In this document: positions 35,835 through 43,666 of the stretch, piece by piece | Numbering within the stretch: position 1 is the stretch's first letter | How the letters are laid out: every line of letters begins with the position of its first letter | Virus record (IMG/VR): IMGVR_UViG_3300001589_000003 | Location: 1 to 64,000 of that record | DNA from: a virus | Reading direction: 5' to 3' (one strand) | DNA length: 64,000 nucleotides | Position numbers and translations under genes: made by a program | Notes under the pieces: generated by a model | The model's input: the letters and a program-made list of their open reading frames with translations, nothing else | The model's database searches: none | What the model was told of the DNA's origin: nothing

Positions 35835-35936
35835 CTATTCTTGGTTATCCAGCATCATATCATAGTTCTCAATATCATCATGATAAAATTTGGCTTCCTC
35901 CAATTCCTTAATAGATTTATATATAATTTTTTTCAT
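35835..35936 (-). CDS. Very small hypothetical protein (33 aa)
   Basis: Starts MKKIIYKSIKELEEAK after an A/T-rich leader like those of neighbouring starts and ends at TAG. A helical acidic peptide; coding is plausible but unproven. Confidence 0.3.
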   Translation of the reverse strand: MKKIIYKSIKELEEAKFYHDDIENYDMMLDNQE

Positions 35937-35975
35937 AATTAAAGATATGCATAAATATTGGATAATCAAAATTAT

Positions 35976-36185
35976 TTAATCGGGGTTCTCAGAGTTTAAG
36001 TCTACGGCCTCCAATATTAGAGCACCTAATGTTGCAATTGATTCCGGTGACAGTTGATTTGCAGGATTAAGTAATATTAATCTAAGTCTTAATGGTAATG
36101 ATCTCACTAGACTTCTATTAGTGTCATGGGAATTACGCCTTTGTTTCACTTTTCCCATACTGAAGTGGTATTTTGTTTTAGGCAT
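35976..36185 (-). CDS. Small hypothetical protein (69 aa)
   Basis: A basic N-terminal half (MGKVKQRRNSHDTNRS) and a hydrophobic/acidic C-terminal half (PESIATLGALILEAVD). It follows the 59-residue gene by one base. Function unknown. Confidence 0.45.
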   Translation of the reverse strand: MPKTKYHFSMGKVKQRRNSHDTNRSLVRSLPLRLRLILLNPANQLSPESIATLGALILEAVDLNSENPD

Positions 36186-36186
36186 A

Positions 36187-36366
36187 TTAATATATAGTTT
36201 TTCTGATTTTGTTCCTTTCTTTAGCCAAGAGAGTTTGCTCTCTTCTTACTTCTTCGGTTTCTTCTTCCTGTTTCTTGGGTCTTTGTCTCTTCAAGAATGC
36301 GGGTAGTTGGGTAAAGTTCTTCTTCAACCTAACTATCATCTGTCTTCGGGTTCTATTTTGTTTCAT
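36187..36366 (-). CDS. Small basic protein (59 aa)
   Basis: ATG at 36366 after a TTTAAATT-type leader; it begins MKQNRTRRQMIVRLKKN and is rich in Arg, Lys and Glu. The following gene starts one base after its stop. Function unknown; nucleic-acid binding is conceivable from charge. Confidence 0.5.
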   Translation of the reverse strand: MKQNRTRRQMIVRLKKNFTQLPAFLKRQRPKKQEEETEEVRREQTLLAKERNKIRKTIY

Positions 36367-36407
36367 GGTTTTTTAATTTAAAGTAGATAAGCCCGAAAGC
36401 TAATCAA

Positions 36408-36419
36408 TCCACCGGTGGA
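36408..36419. promoter_or_regulatory. 12-bp perfect palindrome upstream of the 59-residue gene
   Basis: TCCACCGGTGGA is a perfect palindrome in an A/T-rich gap, 42 bases upstream of the ATG at 36366. It could be an operator. On the plus strand TTTTATTTT follows, so a small terminator cannot be excluded. Confidence 0.35.
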
Positions 36420-36469
36420 GTTTTATTTTCAGATTAAAGCACATTCTCAAAAGAAACTAAGCTCTTTTT

Positions 36470-36949
36470 TTATTCAAATTGTTTGTTATAATTTTCTATA
36501 TGAGCAGTAGCGTTGAAGTCCTTGACTAACCAATCAATATTTCTTGGTACTGCCTTATTATCGTAAAGTACGTCTTTTGGTGATTTATAACCCATCAATT
36601 GTAGAGTTACCTTAATGTCCTTATGGGTTCTAAATGATATAGGGTGTATAGGTTCTTTTTCTAATCTAGGGTCTTTACTACCATCTTGTCTTTTTTTGTG
36701 CCAGACTCTTTCTCTACCTGCTAATTGCCAATGCTCTAAGTATAATATGCAAGCAAATTCATCTAGTCTTAGTAGTCTGGCTATAGGTGGGCATTTATCT
36801 GCTTGCAGCGCCATTCTCCGTATCTCCTTTTCAGCACTGGTTGCGGCTGGAGTGTTAGCTCTTATAGAGTTTAAATAAGTGGGTGTAGCTGATACCCAAG
36901 TAGGGGTAAATGTTTCAGCATGACAGTTTTCGTTGATTTCTTTTTTCAT
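36470..36949 (-). CDS. Hypothetical protein
   Basis: A 159-residue protein with an Ala/Thr-rich N-terminus and a basic centre (LAGRERVWHKKRQDGSKDPR). RTHKDIKVTLQLMGYKSPKD may be a small DNA-binding helix pair. No family recognised. Confidence 0.5.
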   Translation of the reverse strand: MKKEINENCHAETFTPTWVSATPTYLNSIRANTPAATSAEKEIRRMALQADKCPPIARLLRLDEFACILYLEHWQLAGRERVWHKKRQDGSKDPRLEKEPIHPISFRTHKDIKVTLQLMGYKSPKDVLYDNKAVPRNIDWLVKDFNATAHIENYNKQFE

Positions 36950-36954
36950 GGTTA

Positions 36955-37467
36955 TTAAGTTGGTGTCTCTAAGTATTCTTCGCTTATTGGCTTACCCAGT
37001 ATAGTTTTTAGAAATGGTAGCCATATATCTGGGTTATTCCTTGGGTACATATCATCTATATCGTTATCATTCATAATGTTTAATATAGAGGGAAAGTCCC
37101 AGGCTTCATTAAATAGCATAATGTAGAAGTCTTTCTTGGTCTTTATTGCTTTTACTTCTTTGAGCGTGACACTATCCTCAAATATTTCATCAAGGTCTTC
37201 CATAGTAGCGATGAAGTCTTTCTTCATTTGGTCGAGTGATTTCATGTTTTCTTTCTTCGATTCTCTAGCCTCTTGTCTTTCCCGTCTACCCTCACAAATG
37301 TGGAACCAATCTATAGCTGTAGGTAAATTCTCATCTGGTATCTTACCTTGTATAGCTTTGGTGAAATCTTTAATCTCCATATCTTTATTGTAATATGGTT
37401 TAATTGCATTAACAATTTGGTTGTAGGTTTTAAAGCTTTTCATAATATTATTATTTAGATTTTCCAT
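36955..37467 (-). CDS. Hypothetical protein
   Basis: A 170-residue helical protein. The ATG at 37467 (MENLNNNIMK) is chosen because codons upstream coincide with a TATATTTA promoter-like box; an ATG at 37443 is possible too. Contains an Arg/Glu-rich helix (ICEGRRERQEARESKKEN). Unknown. Confidence 0.5.
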   Translation of the reverse strand: MENLNNNIMKSFKTYNQIVNAIKPYYNKDMEIKDFTKAIQGKIPDENLPTAIDWFHICEGRRERQEARESKKENMKSLDQMKKDFIATMEDLDEIFEDSVTLKEVKAIKTKKDFYIMLFNEAWDFPSILNIMNDNDIDDMYPRNNPDIWLPFLKTILGKPISEEYLETPT

Positions 37468-37506
37468 AATTAAATATAAGAATATATTATCTAATATCAA
37501 TAGACC

Positions 37507-37668
37507 TTATCTCTTTTTTAATTGGTCAGCTTTAAAGTCTACTCTTTGTTTCGATCTCTTTAACTTGACCATAAATGGGAACCATGCCCACCCTTTCTTT
37601 TTGATCTTAACTACAACCCCTTTACCGTTTGGAGTCTTAACCTTGTTACCCTTCTTTAGTTTCATCAT
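37507..37668 (-). CDS. Small KOW/SH3-like basic protein (53 aa)
   Basis: The frame MMKLKKGNKVKTPNGKGVVV resembles a KOW/SH3-type strand with G-K-G. The ATG overlaps the TGA of the metalloprotease gene. It may bind nucleic acid or ribosomes, by analogy only. Confidence 0.5.
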   Translation of the reverse strand: MMKLKKGNKVKTPNGKGVVVKIKKKGWAWFPFMVKLKRSKQRVDFKADQLKKR

Positions 37669-38147
37669 CCTATTGTTATAGTTCTACCAAATAGTTTGTT
37701 TAGCATCTCAGTTCTTAAGGTTTTATAGTTTACAATTACGCATCCTAGGTCTGACCTCATAATACTTTCACAATCTTCATCTGGGCTGTGGTGTAATCCA
37801 AGTGCTGCATGTCCTAACTCGTGCATCATTATTACCTCTCTACTTATTAGATCTTTCTTGGCCCATCTCTTCTCATCAATTACTATGTTCACCTCCAGCC
37901 TACTCCAAGAGCAATCAAAGGCTATACCTTGTATACCCGGATAAATTTTATAGTATGAACTTAAGTCCCCAAATAATATGCTTACATCACGATGTGAGTT
38001 GTTCTGTCCTCTGATCATACCTTCACTTAGGAATAGCATGTAGTATTGATCTAGCTCAGGGTCTACAGCATAGATGGGCTCTTTTCTGAATAGGTAGCAG
38101 CTATTCATCATCATTAATACTAGGATTGATATTAGTGTTCTTTTCAT
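37665..38147 (-). CDS. Secreted metzincin-like metalloprotease lipoprotein
   Basis: A 160-residue protein with a lipoprotein signal (hydrophobic residues 4-14, lipobox MNSC with Cys17) and a full metzincin zinc site HELGHAALGLH (residues 109-119) followed by a Met-turn-like SIM (128-130). It should be anchored in a host membrane and cleave peptides in the periplasm or outside. Lipoproteins made by phages often modify infection of the cell; the substrate is unknown. Confidence 0.75.
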   Translation of the reverse strand: MKRTLISILVLMMMNSCYLFRKEPIYAVDPELDQYYMLFLSEGMIRGQNNSHRDVSILFGDLSSYYKIYPGIQGIAFDCSWSRLEVNIVIDEKRWAKKDLISREVIMMHELGHAALGLHHSPDEDCESIMRSDLGCVIVNYKTLRTEMLNKLFGRTITIG

Positions 38148-38166
38148 GATTTCTAGTGATTTAATT
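38145..38166. repeat. Shared 22-bp 5' leader, copy 1
   Basis: The sequence from the start codon of the metalloprotease upstream is identical over 22 bases to that at 42100-42121 before the ComM-like gene. Minus-strand core: AAATCACTAGAAATC-ATG. A shared translational or transcriptional control element is possible. Confidence 0.55.
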
Positions 38167-38230
38167 TATATATTTTAATATGATTCATCTAATATATGGA
38201 AGATTAAACTAGATTCAAAATCTTTATAAC

Positions 38231-38258
38231 CAAAAAGCCCAGAGTATTAGTCTGGGCT
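38231..38258 (-). terminator. Terminator after the 77-residue membrane protein gene
   Basis: AGCCCAGA (38236-38243) pairs with TCTGGGCT (38251-38258), and TTTTTG follows on the minus strand. Confidence 0.8.
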
Positions 38259-38263
38259 ATTGT

Positions 38264-38497
38264 TCAATCTCTGAAAATCTCATTATGTAATATTCTCTCA
38301 TTTATCTCCATTGACCCAGAGTATACTAGTACCCAGATGATAATTCCTAAGGCTATCATAACTGGTGATGATAAATCAAGTACCCTTATACTATAGACTG
38401 TTGGAATTATAGAGAGAGTTGTTGCAATTAACATCGCAACCTTAACGAATTGAGATACCTTCTTTTTCAAGAGGGCTCTTGCTAAACGTAAATCCAT
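38264..38497 (-). CDS. Small two-segment membrane protein
   Basis: A 77-residue protein from ATG at 38497 (MDLRLARALLKKK); upstream codons of the same frame belong to the leader. Two hydrophobic segments lie near residues 20-37 and 43-62. A terminator follows immediately. Function unknown. Confidence 0.5.
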   Translation of the reverse strand: MDLRLARALLKKKVSQFVKVAMLIATTLSIIPTVYSIRVLDLSSPVMIALGIIIWVLVYSGSMEINERILHNEIFRD

Positions 38498-38521
38498 AAC
38501 CTTTTCATTTGTTTGACAATA

Positions 38522-38556
38522 AACAATGCCCAAGACTTAGGATCAAGGGCATTGTT
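38522..38556 (-). terminator. Terminator after the secreted 142-residue protein gene
   Basis: A perfect 10-bp stem AACAATGCCC (38522-38531) with GGGCATTGTT (38547-38556). The T-run on the minus strand is short (TTTATTG). Confidence 0.65.
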
Positions 38557-38598
38557 TTCAGATATTAAATCTTCGTCAGATTGCCTTCAAGCGGGTTG

Positions 38599-39027
38599 CT
38601 ATACCCTAAGGTTCTCCGATCTTAAGTAACCAAAGGCTGTCTGTCGATACCTCTTGTTACTGTGCTGTGGGTTTAGTTCCCATCTGTAGCCTTTCCTCGT
38701 TAGAGCAGTTATAGTAATAGATTCGTCTTGCGGTATACTTAAATCATACCAGGCAAAATATAGGACGTCAATCTGTTTACCATAGCTTTCCTTAAAGAGT
38801 AGTCTGTTATACTTGGCTCTATGTTCAAGTTTGACCTCAAATGTAACATATCCAACCTCTACGGTATTTAGGATAGTTATTTCAAGAACTTGGGTTGGAG
38901 CTTTCATAACAACATCAAAGCTATTATCAAGTGCAACAGTGACTTCTTTTTCGATAGAGGTCAGACCGTTTGCCAATACACTTCCTAGAAGGGTAAAGCA
39001 AAATACTAGGCTCAGTAACCTTTTCAT
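38599..39027 (-). CDS. Secreted hypothetical protein
   Basis: A 142-residue protein with a Sec signal peptide (MKRLLSLVFCFTLLGSVLANG, probable cleavage after ALA-like VLA). The mature part is beta-rich. It lies beside the lipoprotein protease and membrane genes, so this cluster may act on the host envelope. Confidence 0.55.
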   Translation of the reverse strand: MKRLLSLVFCFTLLGSVLANGLTSIEKEVTVALDNSFDVVMKAPTQVLEITILNTVEVGYVTFEVKLEHRAKYNRLLFKESYGKQIDVLYFAWYDLSIPQDESITITALTRKGYRWELNPQHSNKRYRQTAFGYLRSENLRV

Positions 39028-39076
39028 CTCATCTGTTTTAGTTTAACATTCATTTAATAAAGTCTTTAATAGTCTT

Positions 39077-39283
39077 TTAGTATTGTTTTATTTTAATTGT
39101 TGTCCATTTTTTAAATCCTATGAGTACCCAGTCATCTGTTTTCTTGAGTGCTCTGAATGCTTGATCATAAGTAAATTGCCACATCCAATCTATCTTCTCA
39201 AGCTTGAGTATGATGGCTCTCAAAGATTTAGCTTTGTATTTCTTTTTGCCTTCTGGCGTCTCTATTTTTACCCTGTAACTCAT
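39077..39283 (-). CDS. Small hypothetical protein (68 aa)
   Basis: Basic and Trp-containing (MSYRVKIETPEGKKKYKAK). Overlaps the preceding gene by 4 bases. Function unknown. Confidence 0.5.
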   Translation of the reverse strand: MSYRVKIETPEGKKKYKAKSLRAIILKLEKIDWMWQFTYDQAFRALKKTDDWVLIGFKKWTTIKIKQY

Positions 39284-40098
39284 GCCTTATAATTAGGTTC
39301 TGTGGCTTTTATAAAATCAATCATATCTACCAATAGGTATATGTCTTCTATTATGTCTTTCTCCTTATCGTTAAACCTCCCGTCATACTTTAGGTTTCTA
39401 TCATACTCTAGTTGTAGGTAACTCTTTGCCTGTCTTTCCTCTTGTGAAAACTGTAAAGTTAAAATATGATCGTGGTACTCCATTTGATGTTCTCTCATGA
39501 ATACCATACCTACTTCTGTCTTGAAGGATTCATAGCTATCATCACCTTGGTATATATCCTCTCTTTCTAGGTCATTTCTAGTAGCGTGATTGAATGAGTC
39601 TATGTGTTCTACTATGTATTGACGTACCCTAGGTATGATCCACTCTCTATCATCATTGGCTGTGGTTATTCTGAGAGGTTCTGGTGTTAATTCTACCATG
39701 GAGTGATTTGGGTACTCTATCTTTATATTCATACCTGGCCTTCTGTAACTTGTGGTTCTACCATGTACATCTGTATTTACATCTTCTATTGGAGGCTTTA
39801 TTCCTCTTCTTCTGGCTACTTCTTCTAATGTAGGAACGTCCATTCCTGCATCTAATAATGCCTCTAATGTTTGTTTTAGCTGCTTATAGGTCATTTCTGA
39901 TCTACCCATATTTCTACCTCTACCATCAAATAGTTCTTTTAATTCTCCTACATTAAACCCTCCTTGGGTTGGTACATTCCTCATGGCCTCTCTCCATTCA
40001 TCCTCAGTAGGTCTGCCATGCATTTTGTTTGCCTTTCGTCCGAATTGCTCCATCCAAGAGGGTCTACCGTATCGGTTCTTATCGAAATTCTTACTCAT
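39280..40098 (-). CDS. Hypothetical protein
   Basis: A 272-residue charged protein. The N-terminal 60 residues are Arg/Gly-rich (YGRPSWMEQFGRKANKMHGR); the C-terminal half is helical and acidic. No catalytic motif is evident. Confidence 0.55.
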   Translation of the reverse strand: MSKNFDKNRYGRPSWMEQFGRKANKMHGRPTEDEWREAMRNVPTQGGFNVGELKELFDGRGRNMGRSEMTYKQLKQTLEALLDAGMDVPTLEEVARRRGIKPPIEDVNTDVHGRTTSYRRPGMNIKIEYPNHSMVELTPEPLRITTANDDREWIIPRVRQYIVEHIDSFNHATRNDLEREDIYQGDDSYESFKTEVGMVFMREHQMEYHDHILTLQFSQEERQAKSYLQLEYDRNLKYDGRFNDKEKDIIEDIYLLVDMIDFIKATEPNYKA

Positions 40099-40102
40099 TG
40101 TG

Positions 40103-40375
40103 TTATTGTTTAGAATACCACCTTTGTTTGGTCATGACTATTATGTTGAGGTCATCTAGTAATACTCCTAGGCCTATCATTGCAGCCTTGTTTTCTTCGT
40201 CCTCCATTTTACTTAAGTTTATATCTTTCTCCTTAAATAATATAGCCCTGTCCAGTGCTTGAATGTATAGTTGTGGTATAGGTATACCTTCTTCTACCAA
40301 AGCCCCTAGTTTAGATTTTATCCGGTTAAGTTCATGTAAGGAGAACCATTCCATTATGTAAGTTACTTGCCTCAT
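40103..40375 (-). CDS. Hypothetical helical protein (90 aa)
   Basis: A helical protein with MEWFSLHELNRIKSKLGALV. Its ATG overlaps the previous TAA (TAATG). A second ATG at residue 8 is possible. Function unknown. Confidence 0.5.
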   Translation of the reverse strand: MRQVTYIMEWFSLHELNRIKSKLGALVEEGIPIPQLYIQALDRAILFKEKDINLSKMEDEENKAAMIGLGVLLDDLNIIVMTKQRWYSKQ

Positions 40376-40563
40376 TAGTTCAGTCTTATTTTGTATTCTT
40401 GTGTTAATTCTCTTTTAAGAGATTCTACATCCTCATTCCAAACCCACTCTATTAGAGTGTCAGGTACTACCATGATCTCCAGTTCTACCCATTTTTCAAT
40501 GGTCTTTTGAGCTGCCTCCAATTGAGGTATATCATATATCGGTTCTGGTAGTAGCTCTCTCAT
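40375..40563 (-). CDS. Small hypothetical protein (62 aa)
   Basis: Acidic and helical (MRELLPEPIYDIPQLEAAQK). Coupled by overlaps on both sides. Function unknown. Confidence 0.5.
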   Translation of the reverse strand: MRELLPEPIYDIPQLEAAQKTIEKWVELEIMVVPDTLIEWVWNEDVESLKRELTQEYKIRLN

Positions 40564-40796
40564 GATATCATTACGTAAAGAGGTGAGCTTGCACTTAATG
40601 TAGATTCTATTCCATTGGTGTCCTTTACCAATAGTCCGTTCTCATTAACATCTACCAAATGGTACACGGTATATTCCCAGAATACCTTAGTCTGGTCATT
40701 CTTGTAGAATAGTTTAGTACCCTGTGGTACCTCATTATAATCCCATAAGGATTTGAATTTGTTTTTGGTAAGTTGTGGTTCAAATGATTTTCTCAT
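40560..40796 (-). CDS. Small hypothetical protein (78 aa)
   Basis: A beta-rich protein with VPQGTKLFYKNDQTKVFWEY and a following YHLVDVNENGLLV, an SH3-like strand order. First gene of a four-gene coupled cluster. Unknown. Confidence 0.5.
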   Translation of the reverse strand: MRKSFEPQLTKNKFKSLWDYNEVPQGTKLFYKNDQTKVFWEYTVYHLVDVNENGLLVKDTNGIESTLSASSPLYVMIS

Positions 40797-41048
40797 GATT
40801 TTCTTATTTGATTTTCAATAATTAAATATAATCATATTATAACTCCTAAAAAACGGAATTTCCAAAATTATTGGATAGTCAAATATATAGTATAGAATAG
40901 TCTTTTGATTATCCCAAATATCCCCCACTACTGATTGTATAAGGCATTTTACATTCAATTCAAATACCTTGCACGGAGTACATAACAGAAGGAAGCCCCG
41001 AGAACCTATCAACTCGGGGTACTTCCTTACTAGATATACCTAGGAAAA
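40797..41048. other. Intergenic region with terminator and A/T-rich promoter zone
   Basis: It contains the terminator at 40989-41028 and an A/T-rich stretch with TATATTTG (minus strand, 40887-40880). A frame here of 65 codons crosses the terminator and is not considered a gene. Confidence 0.5.
40989..41028 (-). terminator. Strong hairpin after the 102-residue gene
   Basis: AAGGAAG-CCCCGAG (40989-41002) pairs with CTCGGGG, a 2-nt bulge, and CTTCCTT (41013-41028), a 14-bp stem. The minus-strand T-run is weak. Confidence 0.65.
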
Positions 41049-41357
41049 TCAAAAACTAGGTATATGATCTGCTGTGTAGACTGTTCCAGCCCAAGTGATA
41101 GCTTCTTCTCTTATCACCCTACCTGCTTTCTTGGTTTCGGCTTTAGCAATCTGCTTAATCAAAGATGCAGTCTTTCTTCTGATACCTGAGCGAAATTTCT
41201 TTCTTGAAGGTATATCAGTTGCATCCGAAGGGTACTGATACATTAGGTCTTTTTGTTCTGTGATGACCTTTGTCACATTTGCCTTGTTCTTGGCATCTTT
41301 CTTTTCCGTCTTATTAGCCTTGCTAATATCAACGTTTTTGTTTTTTGTTGTACTCAT
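41049..41357 (-). CDS. Basic Lys/Asn/Arg-rich protein, possibly DNA binding
   Basis: A 102-residue protein, basic throughout: a Lys/Asn/Thr-rich first third (KANKTEKKDAKNKANVTK) and FRSGIRRKTASLIKQIAKAE in the middle. It has its own promoter (41399-41429) and terminator, so it is a single-gene transcript and probably well expressed. Function unknown. Confidence 0.55.
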   Translation of the reverse strand: MSTTKNKNVDISKANKTEKKDAKNKANVTKVITEQKDLMYQYPSDATDIPSRKKFRSGIRRKTASLIKQIAKAETKKAGRVIREEAITWAGTVYTADHIPSF

Positions 41358-41398
41358 GTCTCTTTTTTTTAATAAATGATTAATTATTTTTTGTTATC

Positions 41399-41429
41399 CA
41401 AATATAAAAGAATTATTTGATTATCCAAT
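41399..41429 (-). promoter_or_regulatory. Bacteroidota-type promoter
   Basis: The -7 box TATATTTG lies at 41406-41399 and ATTG (one mismatch to TTTG) at 41429-41426, separated by 19 nt. It is about 42 nt upstream of the start at 41357. Confidence 0.6.
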
Positions 41430-41440
41430 AACCTTTTTAA

Positions 41441-41470
41441 TTAAAAACCCTGGTGTATTAGGGTTTTTAA
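41441..41470 (-). terminator. Terminator after the ComM-like gene
   Basis: A perfect 10-bp stem TTAAAAACCC (41441-41450) with GGGTTTTTAA (41461-41470). T-rich on the descending side; it overlaps the end of the upstream coding sequence. Confidence 0.7.
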
Positions 41471-42102
41471 TTCTTGGGTAATTCAGCTTCTTTGATAATT
41501 AGGTAATTTCTAATTTGACTTATTACGTCAATTGTTAAGTGCTTTTCATTAATAATTACTATTGGCTGATTTTTGACAACTCCGAACTTTCTATACTCTA
41601 TTGGCAATATTGCCATTTCATTGTCATCATAGTTACCACGAGAATACTGAATTGCTTCTGCTAGATGCTCTATTCTTATTTTGTCTGAATTTGCAAGTTG
41701 TGCAATTACTGAGGCCGTTTTAATCACTTTGTTCTGTTGACCTAAAGATAGCTCCATTCTATCAATGGCTGTTTTAAATAGTGATTCACAGGATGCTGGC
41801 TTATCATATTCGGTCGGGACCATATTATTTTTTGCCTGTTTTACTCTATGTTTAATATCTTTTAATGTTTCAAAACTTGTTTTATTTGTATAGTCAGGTT
41901 TCCATATTTCAATACTCAAAAACCCATCTTCCGAAAATTTAACCCTAGAAAAGAATTTTTTAATTATGTTAAAGTCTTCTTTTGCTTTGGGGTAATTTAA
42001 GATGTTATATTCTAGTTTTATGGAGAAATCCCCTAAACAAGCTATCTCATAAGCTCTTGAAAGATTAACCCAATGGCCGACATAATTTTTATCTTTACCC
42101 AT
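41467..42102 (-). CDS. Protein with stand-alone ComM/Mg-chelatase C-terminal domain
   Basis: A 211-residue protein. Residues about 118-155 (SLGQQNKVIKTASVIAQL, then IRIEHLAEAIQYSRG) match the C-terminal helical lid of ComM/YifB and ChlI proteins, normally written LkvARTIADL, eHlaEAiqYR. The AAA+ domain is absent. The N-terminal half is unknown and may bind a partner. ComM is a helicase in recombination, so modulation of a host or phage AAA+ protein is possible, as inference. Confidence 0.6.
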   Translation of the reverse strand: MGKDKNYVGHWVNLSRAYEIACLGDFSIKLEYNILNYPKAKEDFNIIKKFFSRVKFSEDGFLSIEIWKPDYTNKTSFETLKDIKHRVKQAKNNMVPTEYDKPASCESLFKTAIDRMELSLGQQNKVIKTASVIAQLANSDKIRIEHLAEAIQYSRGNYDDNEMAILPIEYRKFGVVKNQPIVIINEKHLTIDVISQIRNYLIIKEAELPKN

Positions 42103-42121
42103 GATTTCTAGTGATTTAATT
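42100..42121. repeat. Shared 22-bp 5' leader, copy 2
   Basis: Identical to 38145-38166, including the start codon and 19 bases upstream. Confidence 0.55.
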
Positions 42122-42143
42122 CTATTAATGATTAAATGATATT

Positions 42144-42151
42144 CAAATATA
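42144..42151 (-). promoter_or_regulatory. Promoter -7 box upstream of the ComM-like gene
   Basis: TATATTTG on the minus strand about 42 nt upstream of the start. No clear TTTG is found at the -33 distance. Confidence 0.4.
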
Positions 42152-42176
42152 TAAATAATATAACTAGAATATCTAA

Positions 42177-42401
42177 TTAACCCCTAGATAAGATCAATTT
42201 CTTTACAGGAGTGATCTTATAGAAAGTTCCCTTTGGTTTGCTCTTAATTCTGTAGCCTTGTTCAAGGGTATCTTTCTCGAATTTGCATATAGCATAAGGT
42301 AGATTGGTCAATATTGTACCAACATGCCTTGATTTTCCTTTCTCCTTGTTCCAATGCCATTCCTCAAGGTTGTGCATCTTTGGTTTTGATGGTGCTCTCA
42401 T
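42177..42401 (-). CDS. Small hypothetical protein (74 aa)
   Basis: A basic protein (MHNLEEWHWNKEKGKSRH, IKSKPKGTFYKITPV). Coupled to the DUF2786 gene by overlap. Unknown. Confidence 0.5.
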   Translation of the reverse strand: MRAPSKPKMHNLEEWHWNKEKGKSRHVGTILTNLPYAICKFEKDTLEQGYRIKSKPKGTFYKITPVKKLILSRG

Positions 42402-43150
42402 TAGTTCAACATTTTTTGTCCTCCGTATCCTCGGTCTGCTCCTACCCCTTTGGCTACATTCATATTTCTTCCGGCCTCTACTCCACTCTTATACCCTGCT
42501 TGAGAGTATGGAGTTTTCTGTTTAGCATGTCCAGCATTAGGGTAATTCTCCGACATCCATTTAGATAGCTTACCTCCTTTATCTAAGACTATAGCATCTA
42601 CCTTAATGTTGGTGTGCCTCTCATTCTGTTGCTCTTCTCTGAGCTTCTTCCCTATACCCTCAGCTGCTCCCCTAAGCCATGATCTTATGTAGGTATTTCT
42701 CTTATCTCCTCCATCATAGCTCTTGAATGAATCTCTAGCTAATATTCTTAGTCTAGGTACTAACTGGTGAACCATATAGTGAGTGAACTCTCTATGCATT
42801 GGTTGTCCGATCAAATGAACCTTTAAACCTGATATAGACCCATCTGTTAGTATAGTGCAGAAATTAGGTCCAGCACATGCATTATATAGATATACTACCC
42901 ATGAAGATTCGTGTCTATTGGTAAGTTCTGAGCAATCTACATTTTCTTCATTAATGTTTTCGGTAGCGTTATCGCTCATGTCTATCTCTGACATCTCCAA
43001 CTCATACTGTATTAGCATTTGTTGTATCTTAGATGCAAAGGCTTCAGCCTCTTGAAGGTTCCCCAGTTGCCTAGCTGACTCCTCCTTTTTCATCATCTTT
43101 CTAAGCTTGATCTTTATCTTGCCAAGCTGATCATTTTGTGTCTCATTCAT
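42401..43150 (-). CDS. DUF2786-domain protein
   Basis: A 249-residue protein. The first 50 residues (LRKMMKKEESARQLGN, then AEAFASKIQQMLIQYEL) match DUF2786, followed by a C-terminal domain that usually accompanies it (WLRGAAEGIGKKLREEQ). The family is common in phages and plasmids; its biochemical role is not known to me. Confidence 0.65.
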   Translation of the reverse strand: MNETQNDQLGKIKIKLRKMMKKEESARQLGNLQEAEAFASKIQQMLIQYELEMSEIDMSDNATENINEENVDCSELTNRHESSWVVYLYNACAGPNFCTILTDGSISGLKVHLIGQPMHREFTHYMVHQLVPRLRILARDSFKSYDGGDKRNTYIRSWLRGAAEGIGKKLREEQQNERHTNIKVDAIVLDKGGKLSKWMSENYPNAGHAKQKTPYSQAGYKSGVEAGRNMNVAKGVGADRGYGGQKMLN

Positions 43151-43662
43151 AGGTCTAATAGTTGATTACATAAATCTAGTTGTTCATTTACTTTGGCCAT
43201 TACCTCCATATCATCTGGGCACCTGAACCAATCCTCTTCTTCATTAAAGTCTATCTCACCCTTGGTTTTTAATAGCATTATGTGATGGTAGAAGCTGGGT
43301 TCATGATCTTTTAGAAAGGGTACAAATGCTTTGGCTAAGTAGGGGTTTATTTTATCTTTTAAGCTAAGCATTAAATCCCTTAGTGAATTAAAGTTAGTGG
43401 CATCCTTCATTATTTCAAGCATATGATCCTTCGGCATTATACTCATTAGGTACTCATTGAAAGCATCTCTAAATTTTGGGCCATTATCCTCCGTGTAGTC
43501 TGTTATTATATGCATTACATTTTCTGACCACTTATGGTCATGCATCTGGCATTGGTATGCCTTTAGAATACTAAACTCATCGCATACATCTCTCCACTTA
43601 GGGTGTTCTTCATTTTTGTCCAGCCAGAATACTAGCTCCTCCACTGTTTTGAATGGTTCCAT
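43147..43662 (-). CDS. Hypothetical protein
   Basis: A 171-residue acidic helical protein (VEELVFWLDKNEEHPKWRDV). It overlaps the DUF2786 gene by 4 bases. No recognisable domain. Confidence 0.5.
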   Translation of the reverse strand: MEPFKTVEELVFWLDKNEEHPKWRDVCDEFSILKAYQCQMHDHKWSENVMHIITDYTEDNGPKFRDAFNEYLMSIMPKDHMLEIMKDATNFNSLRDLMLSLKDKINPYLAKAFVPFLKDHEPSFYHHIMLLKTKGEIDFNEEEDWFRCPDDMEVMAKVNEQLDLCNQLLDL

Positions 43663-43666
43663 GATT

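Noticed and set aside
40815-41012. A 65-codon minus-strand frame
   Set aside because: It runs through the strong terminator hairpin at 40989-41028 and the A/T-rich promoter zone, and the peptide resembles no protein.
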